Of a stretch of DNA of 49,081 bases, positions 1 to 8,080 are shown piece by piece. A program made the translations under genes and the position numbers. The DNA is from Candidatus Sumerlaeaceae bacterium (lineage in GTDB: Bacteria; Sumerlaeota; Sumerlaeia; Sumerlaeales; Sumerlaeaceae): contig JAIBAT010000126.1 of assembly GCA_019695055.1 (NCBI GenBank), forward strand, positions 1 to 49,081. Reading direction: 5' to 3'. The notes under the pieces are model-generated. The model was not told the DNA's origin. It did no database searches and saw only the letters and a list, made by a program, of their open reading frames with translations. Each line of letters opens with the position of its first letter. Within the stretch, counting starts at the first letter, position 1.

Positions 1-628
1 GGAACAGATTGACGGCATCCGGCTCTTCGGCCTCAAGGACAGTCCGCTGCAGGTGTGGAACATTGTGTTCAAGAGATTGCTGGATGTTATCGTGAGCCTG
101 CTGGTGCTGATCCTTTTGTCGCCGATTCTTTTGCTAATTGCGTTGCTGGTGAAGGTCACGTCCCCGGGGCCCGTGTTATACAAGCAGAAGCGGGTGGGCC
201 TGGACGGCCGGCGGTTTAACATCTTCAAGTTTCGCTCCATGCGTCTGGACGCCGAGCGCGACACCGGTCCGGTATGGGCCTCTGAGGATGATGAGCGCGC
301 GACCGCGTTCGGCCGTTTCCTGCGCCGCAACAATCTGGATGAGTTGCCGCAGTTTCTCAATGTGCTACGGGGCGATATGAGCCTGGTGGGGCCGCGGCCC
401 GAGCGCCCGGAGTTCGTGAAGCAGTTCCGCGAGGAAGTGCCCCGCTACATGGGGCGCCACCGCGTCAAATCGGGCATGACCGGCTGGGCCCAGATCAATG
501 GCCTGCGCGGAAATACCTCCATTGATGAACGCATCAAGTACGACCTCTACTACATCGAGAACTGGAGCTTCTGGCTCGACCTCAAGATCATGCTGCTGAC
601 GTTCTTTGCGCGGGAGAACGCTTACTAA
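1..628 (+). CDS. Undecaprenyl-phosphate sugar phosphotransferase, 5'-truncated
   Basis: This is the C-terminal catalytic part of a bacterial sugar transferase (polyprenyl glycosylphosphotransferase family). It transfers a sugar-1-phosphate to undecaprenyl phosphate at the cytoplasmic membrane and starts exopolysaccharide or O-antigen repeat assembly. The frame is open from base 2, so the gene begins upstream of the window and the GTG at 53 is internal. Visible in order are the DSPLQVWN segment that precedes the domain, one hydrophobic helix (SLLVLILLSPILLLIALLV), the KFRSM motif, the DELPQ.LNVL.GDMSLVGPRPE core, and KSGMTGWAQINGLRG with the closing YYIENWS.WLDLKI segment. All expected catalytic motifs are present, so the enzyme should be active. 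The N-terminal membrane helices and CoA-binding-like domain found in longer family members would lie outside the window. The sugar specificity cannot be read from the sequence. Confidence 0.95.
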   Translation, partial: EQIDGIRLFGLKDSPLQVWNIVFKRLLDVIVSLLVLILLSPILLLIALLVKVTSPGPVLYKQKRVGLDGRRFNIFKFRSMRLDAERDTGPVWASEDDERATAFGRFLRRNNLDELPQFLNVLRGDMSLVGPRPERPEFVKQFREEVPRYMGRHRVKSGMTGWAQINGLRGNTSIDERIKYDLYYIENWSFWLDLKIMLLTFFARENAY

Positions 629-633
629 GCTCA

Positions 634-1758
634 ATGGCAAACTGTACGACGCTCTTTCTTGCGATGTCTTTGATGTTTGCAGTAGTAACACCGCTTGCCC
701 AGTCATTGGAGACTGATTACAGCAGTGCATGCCAGCTCTGCACGGAAATTTGGCATGGAGATCCACAGAATGATCAGGATCTTGGGAAACTGGATGCATG
801 GCTAACTGTCAACCCGCTGGACGATGTTAGCTATTCGATTCTGGCCGGTCGTCATTACAATTGGTTTCAAAATGCGACCAATTCTAGCCAGCTTCAGAAT
901 AGGGCAGATTCTTTGACTACAGGGCCCACAGCAATCTCAAGACGACTACTCTTGCTTGCTTGGATCACTGAGAAACTCCGGATCTCGTCACCTGGGGGGC
1001 AAAGTTCAGGGCAACGCCAACAATTACTGGCCCAGAGGCGTCTCTTAACGAGTGAGCTTAAGTTGCTCACAAGAGAAACGAGCTATACAGCTCTCCTAAA
1101 TGCCTTGGAAGAAAAGGCAAAGATTAGCGATGCAGTTGACAACTTCATACTCGACGAGAAGCAAACAGTGCAATCAATCACTGATCAGATTAATATAATT
1201 GTTGCCCATTACCAGTCGATTACTCCAGAACCCATTGCGCATGGATGGTTTGAAGATCAACGCGCTACCGTCCTTTGTCTTGCAAACAACATGATGTTCC
1301 TGAGGTGGGAATCCCATAAGCGCACTGGGAGATCAGCGCCTTGGATTGGCGATGCACTGACGAAATGCCTTGAGGCGACCTGTTCTTCCACGACAACCAG
1401 ACGGTCTGCTTGTGTGAATGCATTTGATATCTGCGCGCAGCTCAAATGCAATCTGCTGGCCCTGTACTGCAGTTTCGATCCAAACAAGGGCAGTGCCCTT
1501 GGAAGGGACTTACTGTCGCAATATCCGAAGCTGGATGCCGGGCCGCGGGCAGAAATTATGCAAATGACGGCGCGATGCTACTGGAAACAGACGATGTTTC
1601 CTGAGGCGAAATCGCTATATCTCGAGGCACTCAGAATTGACCCCAGCAATGAGCAGGCGCAATCGGGTGCTAGACTTATTGAAAGCTCGATGGCGCCTGA
1701 TGGAAGAGATAAAGATTATCAAACCACATTCGTCCGAGGTCAGCGAATCCCCGAGTAA
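634..1758 (+). CDS. Secreted protein of unknown function with C-terminal TPR-like repeat
   Basis: A 374-residue protein that starts five bases after the sugar transferase stop. The N-terminus (ATG at 634) has a hydrophobic segment ending in a plausible signal peptidase site (LAQS|LE), so it is probably exported. A CxxC pair (QLCTEIW) follows the mature N-terminus and more cysteines lie in the middle (residues about 245-280). The last 60-70 residues (AEIMQMTARCYWKQ.MFPEAKSLYLEALRIDPSNEQAQ) fit a tetratricopeptide repeat, usually a protein-interaction surface. No Shine-Dalgarno sequence is visible before the ATG. Codon use is more AT-rich and less biased than in neighbouring genes, which suggests a fast-evolving or acquired gene. 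The family is not recognised. The close spacing suggests cotranscription with the sugar transferase, but a role in polysaccharide export is only a guess. Confidence 0.75.
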   Translation: MANCTTLFLAMSLMFAVVTPLAQSLETDYSSACQLCTEIWHGDPQNDQDLGKLDAWLTVNPLDDVSYSILAGRHYNWFQNATNSSQLQNRADSLTTGPTAISRRLLLLAWITEKLRISSPGGQSSGQRQQLLAQRRLLTSELKLLTRETSYTALLNALEEKAKISDAVDNFILDEKQTVQSITDQINIIVAHYQSITPEPIAHGWFEDQRATVLCLANNMMFLRWESHKRTGRSAPWIGDALTKCLEATCSSTTTRRSACVNAFDICAQLKCNLLALYCSFDPNKGSALGRDLLSQYPKLDAGPRAEIMQMTARCYWKQTMFPEAKSLYLEALRIDPSNEQAQSGARLIESSMAPDGRDKDYQTTFVRGQRIPE

Positions 1759-1818
1759 CCGAAGGAATGCAGTCGGTTAAACTGAGTTGGAGTGAAGAGA
1801 TGACCACAATTTGCTCAG

Positions 1819-3687
1819 TTATGTCGGCAATTGCCTCGGGTCAGTCATATTTGCGGGGCTCAGCAAATCGTCGAGCTTTTCCTTGGTCAGCCAGCCTTTT
1901 TCCAACACGAGGTCGTAGACGCTGCCGCCGGTTTTGAGGGCCTCCTTCGCGATGGAGGCGGAGCGCTCGTAGCCTATCACCGGATTCAGCGCGGTGACGA
2001 GGCCGATGCTGTTCTGAACGTAATACTTGCAGCGCTCCTCGTTGGCCTTCAGCCCCTCGATGCACCGGGCAACCAGGGTAATGCACGCATTGCGCAGGAT
2101 CATCATGCCATGGAGCAGGTTATAGGCAATGATGGGTTCCGCCATGTTGAGTTCCAGTTCGCTGGCTTCCGATGCCATGGAGATTGTCACATCATAACCA
2201 ATCAGTTGGAAGCACACCTGATTGACTAATTCGGGGATGACCGGGTTGACCTTTCCCGGCATGATGGAGGAACCGGGCTGCATCGGTGGCAGGTGGATTT
2301 CGTTCAACCCGCAGCGCGGGCCTGACGAGAGCCAACGCAGGTCGTTGCAGATTTTGGAAATTTGCACGGCTGCGCGTTTTAAAGTGCCAGCCATCTGCGC
2401 AAAGGCCCCGGAATCCTGGGTCGCCTCGACGAGGTTGGCCGCCTTCTTCAGCGGAAGTCCTGTGATCTCGGCGAGTCTCCGGGTGACCAGGTCTGCATAT
2501 CCGGGCGGGCTGTTGATCCCGGTACCGATGGCCGTTGCGCCCATGTTGAGTTCGTGGAATTCCTCGGCGGATCGGGTCAGGGCATTCATGGCCGTTTCTA
2601 TCATCACCGCGTACGCGCCGAATTCCTGGCCCAGGGTCATGGGTACCGCGTCCTGGTTTTCGGTGCGACCCATCTTCAGGACATGGGCAAAATCCTTTTC
2701 CCGCGCCTTCAGGGAATCACGAAGCTCGCCCAACGCGGCGAGCAAATCCTTCAGGGAAAAGATTACCGCGAGTTTGATGGCCGTGGGGTAGGCGTCGTTG
2801 GTCGATTGTGAGCAGTTCACATGGTCGTTGGGGTGCAGGTGCTGGTACTGCCCCTTCTCGTGGCCCATCAGCTCGAGGGCGCGGTTGGCAATGACTTCGT
2901 TGGCATTCATGTTGGTGGAGGTCCCGGCGCCTCCCTGCATCATGTCGACCGGGAACTGGTCGTGCAGTTTGCCGTCGAGGATTTCGTCGCAGGCCTTGGC
3001 AATGGCCGTGGCTATTTCGGGCGGCAGGCAGTTCAACTCGCTGTTTGCTTGCGCCGCGGCCTTCTTCACATAGGCGAGGGCGTTCACAAAGTGCTCAAAG
3101 TTGCGAAGGGGTACGCCGGAGATAGCAAAGTTTTCCAGGGCGCGTACCGTTTGCACACCGTAATAGGCATTGTTGGGAATCTCACGCTCGCCCAGGGAGT
3201 CATGCTCCGTGCGGTAGGAGGTGATCTCCACGGCGCCAGATGCCCTTGTGGCCAGCATTTCCGAGGCTGCCCGGAGGCGGTCGCTGATTCGCTGGGCTGC
3301 GCGCGCCGCGAGGCGGTAGTATACGTCAGGTTTGCTTGCCTTGACTTCTTCGAGCAACGCGCGGGACAATTGCAAAACCTTGACCTGTCCGTTCCGCGCG
3401 TAGGCGCTGGAGGAATGCGCGCAATCGTCCAGCAGCATTCCCTCGGACACGACGGCGCCATCAATCAGGGTTGCGAGATGGACTTGGGCTCCATGAAGAC
3501 CACGGACAACTTCGATGGATCCCTCAAGGACGACGCCCAGCCACTGGCGCGGCGTTGACTCATGGAAGAGGCATTCACCCGCCTCGTAAGTGACAATTTC
3601 ACCGCGTTCAAAGATGGCCTTGAGCTCCCCAACGGGGACACCCATGGCTTTTGCCGGCTGCTTCAGTTTCTCGTCGAGATTTAGCAT
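1819..3687 (-). CDS. aspA: Aspartate ammonia-lyase with N-terminal cyclic-nucleotide-binding-like domain
   Basis: A 622-residue fusion. Residues about 20-140 resemble a CRP/cNMP-binding beta-roll (GEIVTYEAGECLFHE, VVLEGSIEVVRG, then helix RAAQRISDRLR). Residues about 155-620 are a full-length aspartase of the fumarase/aspartase superfamily, which converts L-aspartate to fumarate plus ammonia in the cytoplasm. Catalytic signatures are intact: GGAGTSTNMNANEVIANRA, SQSTNDAYPTA and GSSIMPGKVNPVIPE. The VIPE ending favours aspartase over fumarase. The ATG at 3687 is supported by an AGGAGAG ribosome-binding site that overlaps the stop of the upstream dcu gene (13-base gap), so the two form an operon: aspartate uptake or fumarate/succinate exchange feeding the lyase. 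Ordinary AspA is about 470-480 residues, so the extra 150 are a genuine addition. In the cNMP cassette the usual GE...R-S/T-A pattern is altered (SEG...AHSSSA), so ligand binding is uncertain. Confidence 0.93.
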   Translation of the reverse strand: MLNLDEKLKQPAKAMGVPVGELKAIFERGEIVTYEAGECLFHESTPRQWLGVVLEGSIEVVRGLHGAQVHLATLIDGAVVSEGMLLDDCAHSSSAYARNGQVKVLQLSRALLEEVKASKPDVYYRLAARAAQRISDRLRAASEMLATRASGAVEITSYRTEHDSLGEREIPNNAYYGVQTVRALENFAISGVPLRNFEHFVNALAYVKKAAAQANSELNCLPPEIATAIAKACDEILDGKLHDQFPVDMMQGGAGTSTNMNANEVIANRALELMGHEKGQYQHLHPNDHVNCSQSTNDAYPTAIKLAVIFSLKDLLAALGELRDSLKAREKDFAHVLKMGRTENQDAVPMTLGQEFGAYAVMIETAMNALTRSAEEFHELNMGATAIGTGINSPPGYADLVTRRLAEITGLPLKKAANLVEATQDSGAFAQMAGTLKRAAVQISKICNDLRWLSSGPRCGLNEIHLPPMQPGSSIMPGKVNPVIPELVNQVCFQLIGYDVTISMASEASELELNMAEPIIAYNLLHGMMILRNACITLVARCIEGLKANEERCKYYVQNSIGLVTALNPVIGYERSASIAKEALKTGGSVYDLVLEKGWLTKEKLDDLLSPANMTDPRQLPT

Positions 3688-3700
3688 TTGTTGCGCTCTC

Positions 3701-5041
3701 CTAAAAGAATATTTTGGCTATGAGCAGGCCCGTACTGACAGCCACAAGCGTGGACACCAGGCCGGGAATCATGAAGGAATGGTTCAAGACATACTTGCCG
3801 ATCCGCGTTGTGCCGCTACGGTCAAAATTCACGGCGGCGATCAGCGTGCCGTAGGTGGGAATGAAAAAGTATCCGTTGACGGCCGGAAACATGCCCGCGA
3901 GGGCAGCGGGCGCGATGCCAAGTGTCAGGCCCAGCGGCATCAGGGTCTGCGTCGTGGCCGCCTGGCTGTAGAGCAGCATCGAGGTCACGAACAACCCCAG
4001 CGCAAAGGAGGCAGGGTAACTTTCCGCCATGTGGGATAATCCGCCAATGATAACCTTGCTGTTGTCGTCAATGAATGTGTCTCCCAACCATGCCAGCCCA
4101 AGAATGCCGATCACGGCAGTGATTCCCGCCTGGCAGGTCTTGGTTTTCACGAGGGTTGTTGCGGAAGTCCTTGTGAAGAGCAGCATGGCCGCGGCCACGC
4201 CCATCATCACGATCGCAATCGTCATGGGCATGGACACCGTAACCGGGGCCGCCTCGGTTCCCACCTTTCGTAGGTTGGGAAATAGCCCGCAACAGACCAC
4301 CAGAAACACCGCAACAAGGAACATCCAGGCAGACAGGGCCCCACCGCGGTTGGATGCGGAGTTTTTCCCCTCTAGCGCCGCTGTATCTGTTTCAGTTGGC
4401 GGAGTCAGCTCCCCGGAGGCGAGTCTGCGCTGGTATTCCGGGTCCTGGTCCAGTTCCACTCCAATCCGGGTTTGAACAAGGGCGGCCACGAGCACACCGA
4501 TAAGTGTGGAGGGGACGCAAATCAGGAGGATCTGGACCAGTCCGACTCCCTTTGCGCCAAGCAAAGCAATCATGGCGGCGGTGGCTGCCGAGACCGGGCT
4601 GGCCGTAATGGCCTGCTGCGAGGCAATGGTGGAAACCGCAATGGGGCGCTCCGGGCGGACGCGCCCCTTCATGGCCACCTCATAGATGACGGGAATTAGC
4701 GGGTAAAAGATGTGCCCCGTCCCGGACAGGAAGGTGAACACGTAGGACACCAAAGGGGCGATGATCGTCACGTGCCGCGGGCTCTTGCGAATGAGCCCCG
4801 CCGCAATCTTCACAAGATAATCAATCCCGCCCGCCGCCTCCATGGCGGAGGCCGCCATGATCACCGTCAATATGATCAGCAGGACTTCCCCCGGGATACT
4901 GCCTGGCGCGGCCCGGGTCACGAACACGACGATGAGCAGCCCCACGCCCCCCCAGAGCCCCATCCCCACGCCCCCTGCCCGTGCGCCAATGGCAATGGCC
5001 GCGAGCAGGATAACCAGTTGAAAAATCATCTGTGATGTCAT
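3701..5041 (-). CDS. dcuB: Anaerobic C4-dicarboxylate antiporter, DcuA/DcuB family
   Basis: A 446-residue, very hydrophobic inner-membrane protein with about 10-12 membrane segments. It matches the Dcu family, which exchanges aspartate, malate or fumarate against succinate. Family marks include the N-terminal LGARxGG-type motif (IGARAGGVGMGLWGG), SAMEAAGGIDYLV, and the conserved loop FLSGTGHIFYPLIPVIYEVA, followed by RPERPIA and QQAITASPVSAA. The GTGHxxY and RPERP features resemble DcuB more than DcuA, and the length equals that of E. coli DcuB; the A/B choice is tentative. It is the first gene of the dcu-aspA operon and would supply aspartate to, or remove fumarate or succinate from, the downstream aspartase. 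The ATG at 5041 is the only sensible start; its ribosome-binding site is weak. No regulator gene (DcuS/R) lies nearby. Confidence 0.92.
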   Translation of the reverse strand: MTSQMIFQLVILLAAIAIGARAGGVGMGLWGGVGLLIVVFVTRAAPGSIPGEVLLIILTVIMAASAMEAAGGIDYLVKIAAGLIRKSPRHVTIIAPLVSYVFTFLSGTGHIFYPLIPVIYEVAMKGRVRPERPIAVSTIASQQAITASPVSAATAAMIALLGAKGVGLVQILLICVPSTLIGVLVAALVQTRIGVELDQDPEYQRRLASGELTPPTETDTAALEGKNSASNRGGALSAWMFLVAVFLVVCCGLFPNLRKVGTEAAPVTVSMPMTIAIVMMGVAAAMLLFTRTSATTLVKTKTCQAGITAVIGILGLAWLGDTFIDDNSKVIIGGLSHMAESYPASFALGLFVTSMLLYSQAATTQTLMPLGLTLGIAPAALAGMFPAVNGYFFIPTYGTLIAAVNFDRSGTTRIGKYVLNHSFMIPGLVSTLVAVSTGLLIAKIFF

Positions 5042-5599
5042 GGCACGGGCACCGCCTGCATGGCAGAATCAATAACTGCTAGGTCAGACTAATGTAAGGC
5101 ATTAAGGCAACTGGAAACAGCCACATGGTAAGCCCATGCCGTGATTAGGCGTCAGCCATGGAATCTCGCCACCAAACTGCACTTACCAGTTATGCCGATT
5201 CTAACGAAAAGTAAGGACAGACTTTGCCGCTCCATGTTGCGGCACCACCATCCCCAACGGGGATGAACATGAATAGCCGGGGCGCGCCAGCCCCCGGATC
5301 CGGCCCGCTCATAGCCCCCAACCACGAATGTGGTTGAACCGGACGACCGCACCTACTTTCTCCGACTTTCTCTGCTTCAACAACTTCCCATCATCCCGGG
5401 ATGCCGTTACAGGCAGGGAACAGGAGTTGCTCCCGGATTTCCCGCAATGGACCGGGGGCGGCAAGAACGCGTGCTGCAAGGCCCAATAAACTCAGTCGTT
5501 GGGCCAAAAACCCAATGCTGGACGGGGAAAGAATTGACGCGATTAAGCCTGTACGAAAAGGTACACGAATTGGACCAAGTTAGCGCGACTCAGGGACCC
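5042..5599. other. Intergenic region between divergent dcuB and hydrolase genes
   Basis: About 560 bases without a convincing gene. The longest plus-strand frame runs through here from a GTG at 5330, but that GTG sits inside a hairpin stem and the peptide before 5600 has no domain character. The region holds the three-hairpin element at 5249-5336 and smaller hairpins near 5493-5512 (TTGGG/CCCAA) and 5551-5566 (TGTAC/GTACA). Promoters for both flanking genes should lie here. I could not assign convincing -35/-10 boxes. Confidence 0.6.
5249..5336. repeat. Three-hairpin palindromic (REP-like) intergenic element
   Basis: Three consecutive perfect stem-loops occur in 88 bases: CATCCCC-aac-GGGGATG (5249-5265), CCGGGG-N-CCCCGG (about 5278-5299), and CAACCAC-GAAT-GTGGTTG (5319-5336). 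Arrays of short GC-rich hairpins around a catccc...gggatg unit and a tagcc(c)cgg...ccgg unit are a common dispersed intergenic repeat style in planctomycete-like genomes. Only one copy is seen in this window, so calling it a repeat is inference. It may also act as a bidirectional transcript stabiliser or attenuator. Confidence 0.45.
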
Positions 5600-7450
5600 A
5601 TGACGCTGGCGCCATCGGCGTGGCACATTGAGCGGACCGTCAAGGCGGCCCTGATGACCTGGGCTGTGATCCTCGCTCTCCCTGCCATATCCGGCGCCCA
5701 AATGCTGACCGGATTCAATCTCAGTGGCACGTCCTTTACTTATGCCGTGCCCGGGGAGACGACCATTACCGGTATTCTTAAGAAACCCGCGGGGAACGGC
5801 CCCTTTCCTGCAATCATCATCAGCCATGGCAAGGGCGCCAATCTTGCAGGGTTCACCGAGGCGAAGGCCAATGAAATGGTCCAGTGGGGATACGTCTGCA
5901 TTGGGCTCCGTTATACTCACGCCGTTGATGATCCGGACTTCTCCAATATAAGCATGGATGGAGCCAGGCCCGAGAACCTGCGCCGCGCGAATGCCATGGT
6001 GCAGATTCTCAAGAGCCTGCCCTATGTGCGCGGGAACCGTATCTATGCCTATGGAAACAGCATGGGGGCGTTCGTGACCATTGGGCTTTGCGGGCAGACA
6101 ACGGATGAGATCCGCGCCGCGGCAATCACCGCCGGCGGAATCATTCCGGACGGAGATGCAGCCTCACCCGATGTGGCTGAAGCCTCCGGCATCAGGTCGC
6201 CATTCCTCATGCTGCACGGTGAAAACGACACCACGGTGAATCCCGGCCAGTCCCTGCTGCTGAAGCAGACCCTCGATGGGCTGGGCGTCGAGAACCAGCG
6301 CATCACCTACCCGGGCGTGGACCACAACCTGCACGTGACCGAGGCGGCGGAGGTTTACAGCCAGATCCAAACCTGGTTCGCAAACCACGCGGCAATGGCC
6401 CCGTTGAGCCTGCCCTCCCCGGATCGACCCCATGGTCTCTATGTGTTGGACAGCTTCGCCGGAACGCCCTACTCTGGCGGCACCCTGCGGGATGCCAATA
6501 TCCGCAGTTACCCCTGGGTGCGCGGCTACGCCTTGCGGGTTCCCTGGTCCTCCCTTGAGACTTCGCCCGATGTTTTCGATTTCACGATTATCGACAACAT
6601 ACTGGCGAAGCTGCCCGCAGGCCAGAAGCTTTCCCTGATCCTCGTGCCTTTTGAACCTTCCTATGTGGCGGCCCATGCCGGGGTTTCCACATGGAGCGAC
6701 CTCGATGCGCAGGGAAACCCGATTCTTCGCGCTGTGCCGTGGGATCCCTATCTGCGCGAGCGACGGCGCCTATTCCTGCATGCCCTGGCCTCCCACCAAA
6801 CCACTGGTACGGCCCTGCGTGACCAGCCCGCCATGGACGTGATCAACCCCTATCTCCCAGGTGGCTTTACCGGCATACGGGATCCCAATACCTCGTCCCT
6901 TGCCACCCTTCCGGGCTATACCCGCACCCAATTGGTGGCCGCGGTGGAGGATGAACTGCGCACCCTGACGACTGAGTTCCCAAGTCAGTATGTGCAAATC
7001 GGATTCTGGAAGGTGGCAGACTCCAACCATTCCCCGGAGGCCTGGACGGAAATCCGTGACACTCTGTTGGCGGAATTTAACGGTGTTCTCTGGCCCAGGG
7101 TGGGATTCTTCATGGAGAATCTCGCGGCCAGCCGCCCATCGGTGGGCGGTAATCCCGTGACGGGTTACCCCAACACAACCTTCGCCGAGCCCATGTTCTC
7201 GGCGCAGAACTCCACTTGGAATGCCTTCCAGGCCCTCACATCCTGGAAGGCGCCGTTCACTGGTCCCGACAAGGTTGCCAACGCCACGCCTGCCGATGGC
7301 ATACACTATGGGCTCGGTACCTTCGGGGCCAGATACTACGAGCTCTACGTCAGCGACGTGGATCACGCGCCGTATCAGCCCGCACTGCAGGCGGCTGCCG
7401 ATTCGCTGGAGCCACCTCTGGCGTCCGTGGCTCATTGGGCAAGGTATTGA
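5600..7450 (+). CDS. Secreted two-part protein: alpha/beta hydrolase plus C-terminal glycosidase-like half
   Basis: A 616-residue protein when started at the ATG at 5600, which gives a normal signal peptide (basic HIERTVK, then AALMTWAVILALPAISGA|Q). The longer frame from 5330 adds 90 residues of unstructured, hairpin-encoded sequence. Residues about 35-265 form a dienelactone-hydrolase-like alpha/beta hydrolase: the strand PAIIISHGKG, the nucleophile elbow GNSMG with Ser near 154, an acid in HGENDTTVNP near 210 and His in GVDHNLH near 241. From about residue 275 (HGLYVLDSFAGT) a second region of 340 residues begins. Phrases such as VRGYALRVPWSSLE, FDFTIIDNILAKLP and KLSLILVPFEPS resemble the start of (beta/alpha)8 glycoside hydrolases of the beta-galactosidase type. 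The catalytic acids of that half are not assigned. The likely role is extracellular or periplasmic degradation of an esterified glycan; the substrate is unknown. Confidence 0.8.
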   Translation: MTLAPSAWHIERTVKAALMTWAVILALPAISGAQMLTGFNLSGTSFTYAVPGETTITGILKKPAGNGPFPAIIISHGKGANLAGFTEAKANEMVQWGYVCIGLRYTHAVDDPDFSNISMDGARPENLRRANAMVQILKSLPYVRGNRIYAYGNSMGAFVTIGLCGQTTDEIRAAAITAGGIIPDGDAASPDVAEASGIRSPFLMLHGENDTTVNPGQSLLLKQTLDGLGVENQRITYPGVDHNLHVTEAAEVYSQIQTWFANHAAMAPLSLPSPDRPHGLYVLDSFAGTPYSGGTLRDANIRSYPWVRGYALRVPWSSLETSPDVFDFTIIDNILAKLPAGQKLSLILVPFEPSYVAAHAGVSTWSDLDAQGNPILRAVPWDPYLRERRRLFLHALASHQTTGTALRDQPAMDVINPYLPGGFTGIRDPNTSSLATLPGYTRTQLVAAVEDELRTLTTEFPSQYVQIGFWKVADSNHSPEAWTEIRDTLLAEFNGVLWPRVGFFMENLAASRPSVGGNPVTGYPNTTFAEPMFSAQNSTWNAFQALTSWKAPFTGPDKVANATPADGIHYGLGTFGARYYELYVSDVDHAPYQPALQAAADSLEPPLASVAHWARY

Positions 7451-8080
7451 AAGGCTGGAAGCTCGTAAGGGAAATGCGCAGGGGCATTTGCTGAAATGCA
7501 GCCCGGTGGCATCGCCCCCAGAGGCCGAAGGGGAGACCTTACTCCGGGGGCCGGTCAACCTTCCCCTCCCCAGATTCAATAAGTCCAATCCGTCCGATAC
7601 GTCCTGATCAGTCCACGGATTTCGCGTCAGGGATACAAACGCCCTAAAACACTCACCCAAAACTGATGCGGTTACTGTCGAAAGATCATTTCATAGGGCC
7701 ATAAGGGGCTGTAAGGGGTCGTGGGGGAATAGGCAGGCGCCATTCGCCTGTGGCAGGATGCTTTCCATCATGAAAAAACCATGGCCAACAATCCGCTCAT
7801 TTTTTCGTCCGGGCTTTTCCCTTCGTGACAGTGCGGCAAGGGACAGGTTAACCGCGCATCACCCGCAAACTTCGGGCAGGATTGGACTGCGATGGAAGTC
7901 CAATATTCCCAATGCACAAACCTCAAAAAGATGCGAAATTGCGGCGGGGGAAAACGAGTTTTCACACAATAATGCTCTGCAACCTCAACAACACCAATGC
8001 GAAACAGCCTCCTAATTCAGCGCATAATTTTCAGCGAAATGTGCCTCGCAAGCACCATGAAATCAGCGGTTCAGAAGGTC
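7451..8080. other. Convergent intergenic region with two hairpins
   Basis: A 630-base gap between the convergent hydrolase and lipase genes. Short open frames here have no recognisable features and are probably not genes. Two clean stem-loops are visible: CAGGCG-N5-CGCCTG at 7734-7750 and ATTGGACT-N8-AGTCCAAT at 7881-7904. Neither has a T-tract, so they are not classic intrinsic terminators. Confidence 0.55.
7881..7904. repeat. Perfect 8-bp inverted repeat, 8-base loop
   Basis: ATTGGACT and AGTCCAAT flank GCGATGGA, followed by ATATTCCCAAT. It lies between convergent genes with no T-run on either strand. It could slow or stabilise convergent transcripts. The TTGGA/TCCAA/ATTCC wording resembles intergenic repeat motifs common in planctomycete-like genomes, but only this copy is noted here. 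Confidence 0.4.

Noticed and set aside
5330..5599. N-terminal 90-residue extension of the hydrolase frame
   Set aside because: The GTG lies in a hairpin stem, the peptide has no domain features, and ATG 5600 gives a proper signal peptide.
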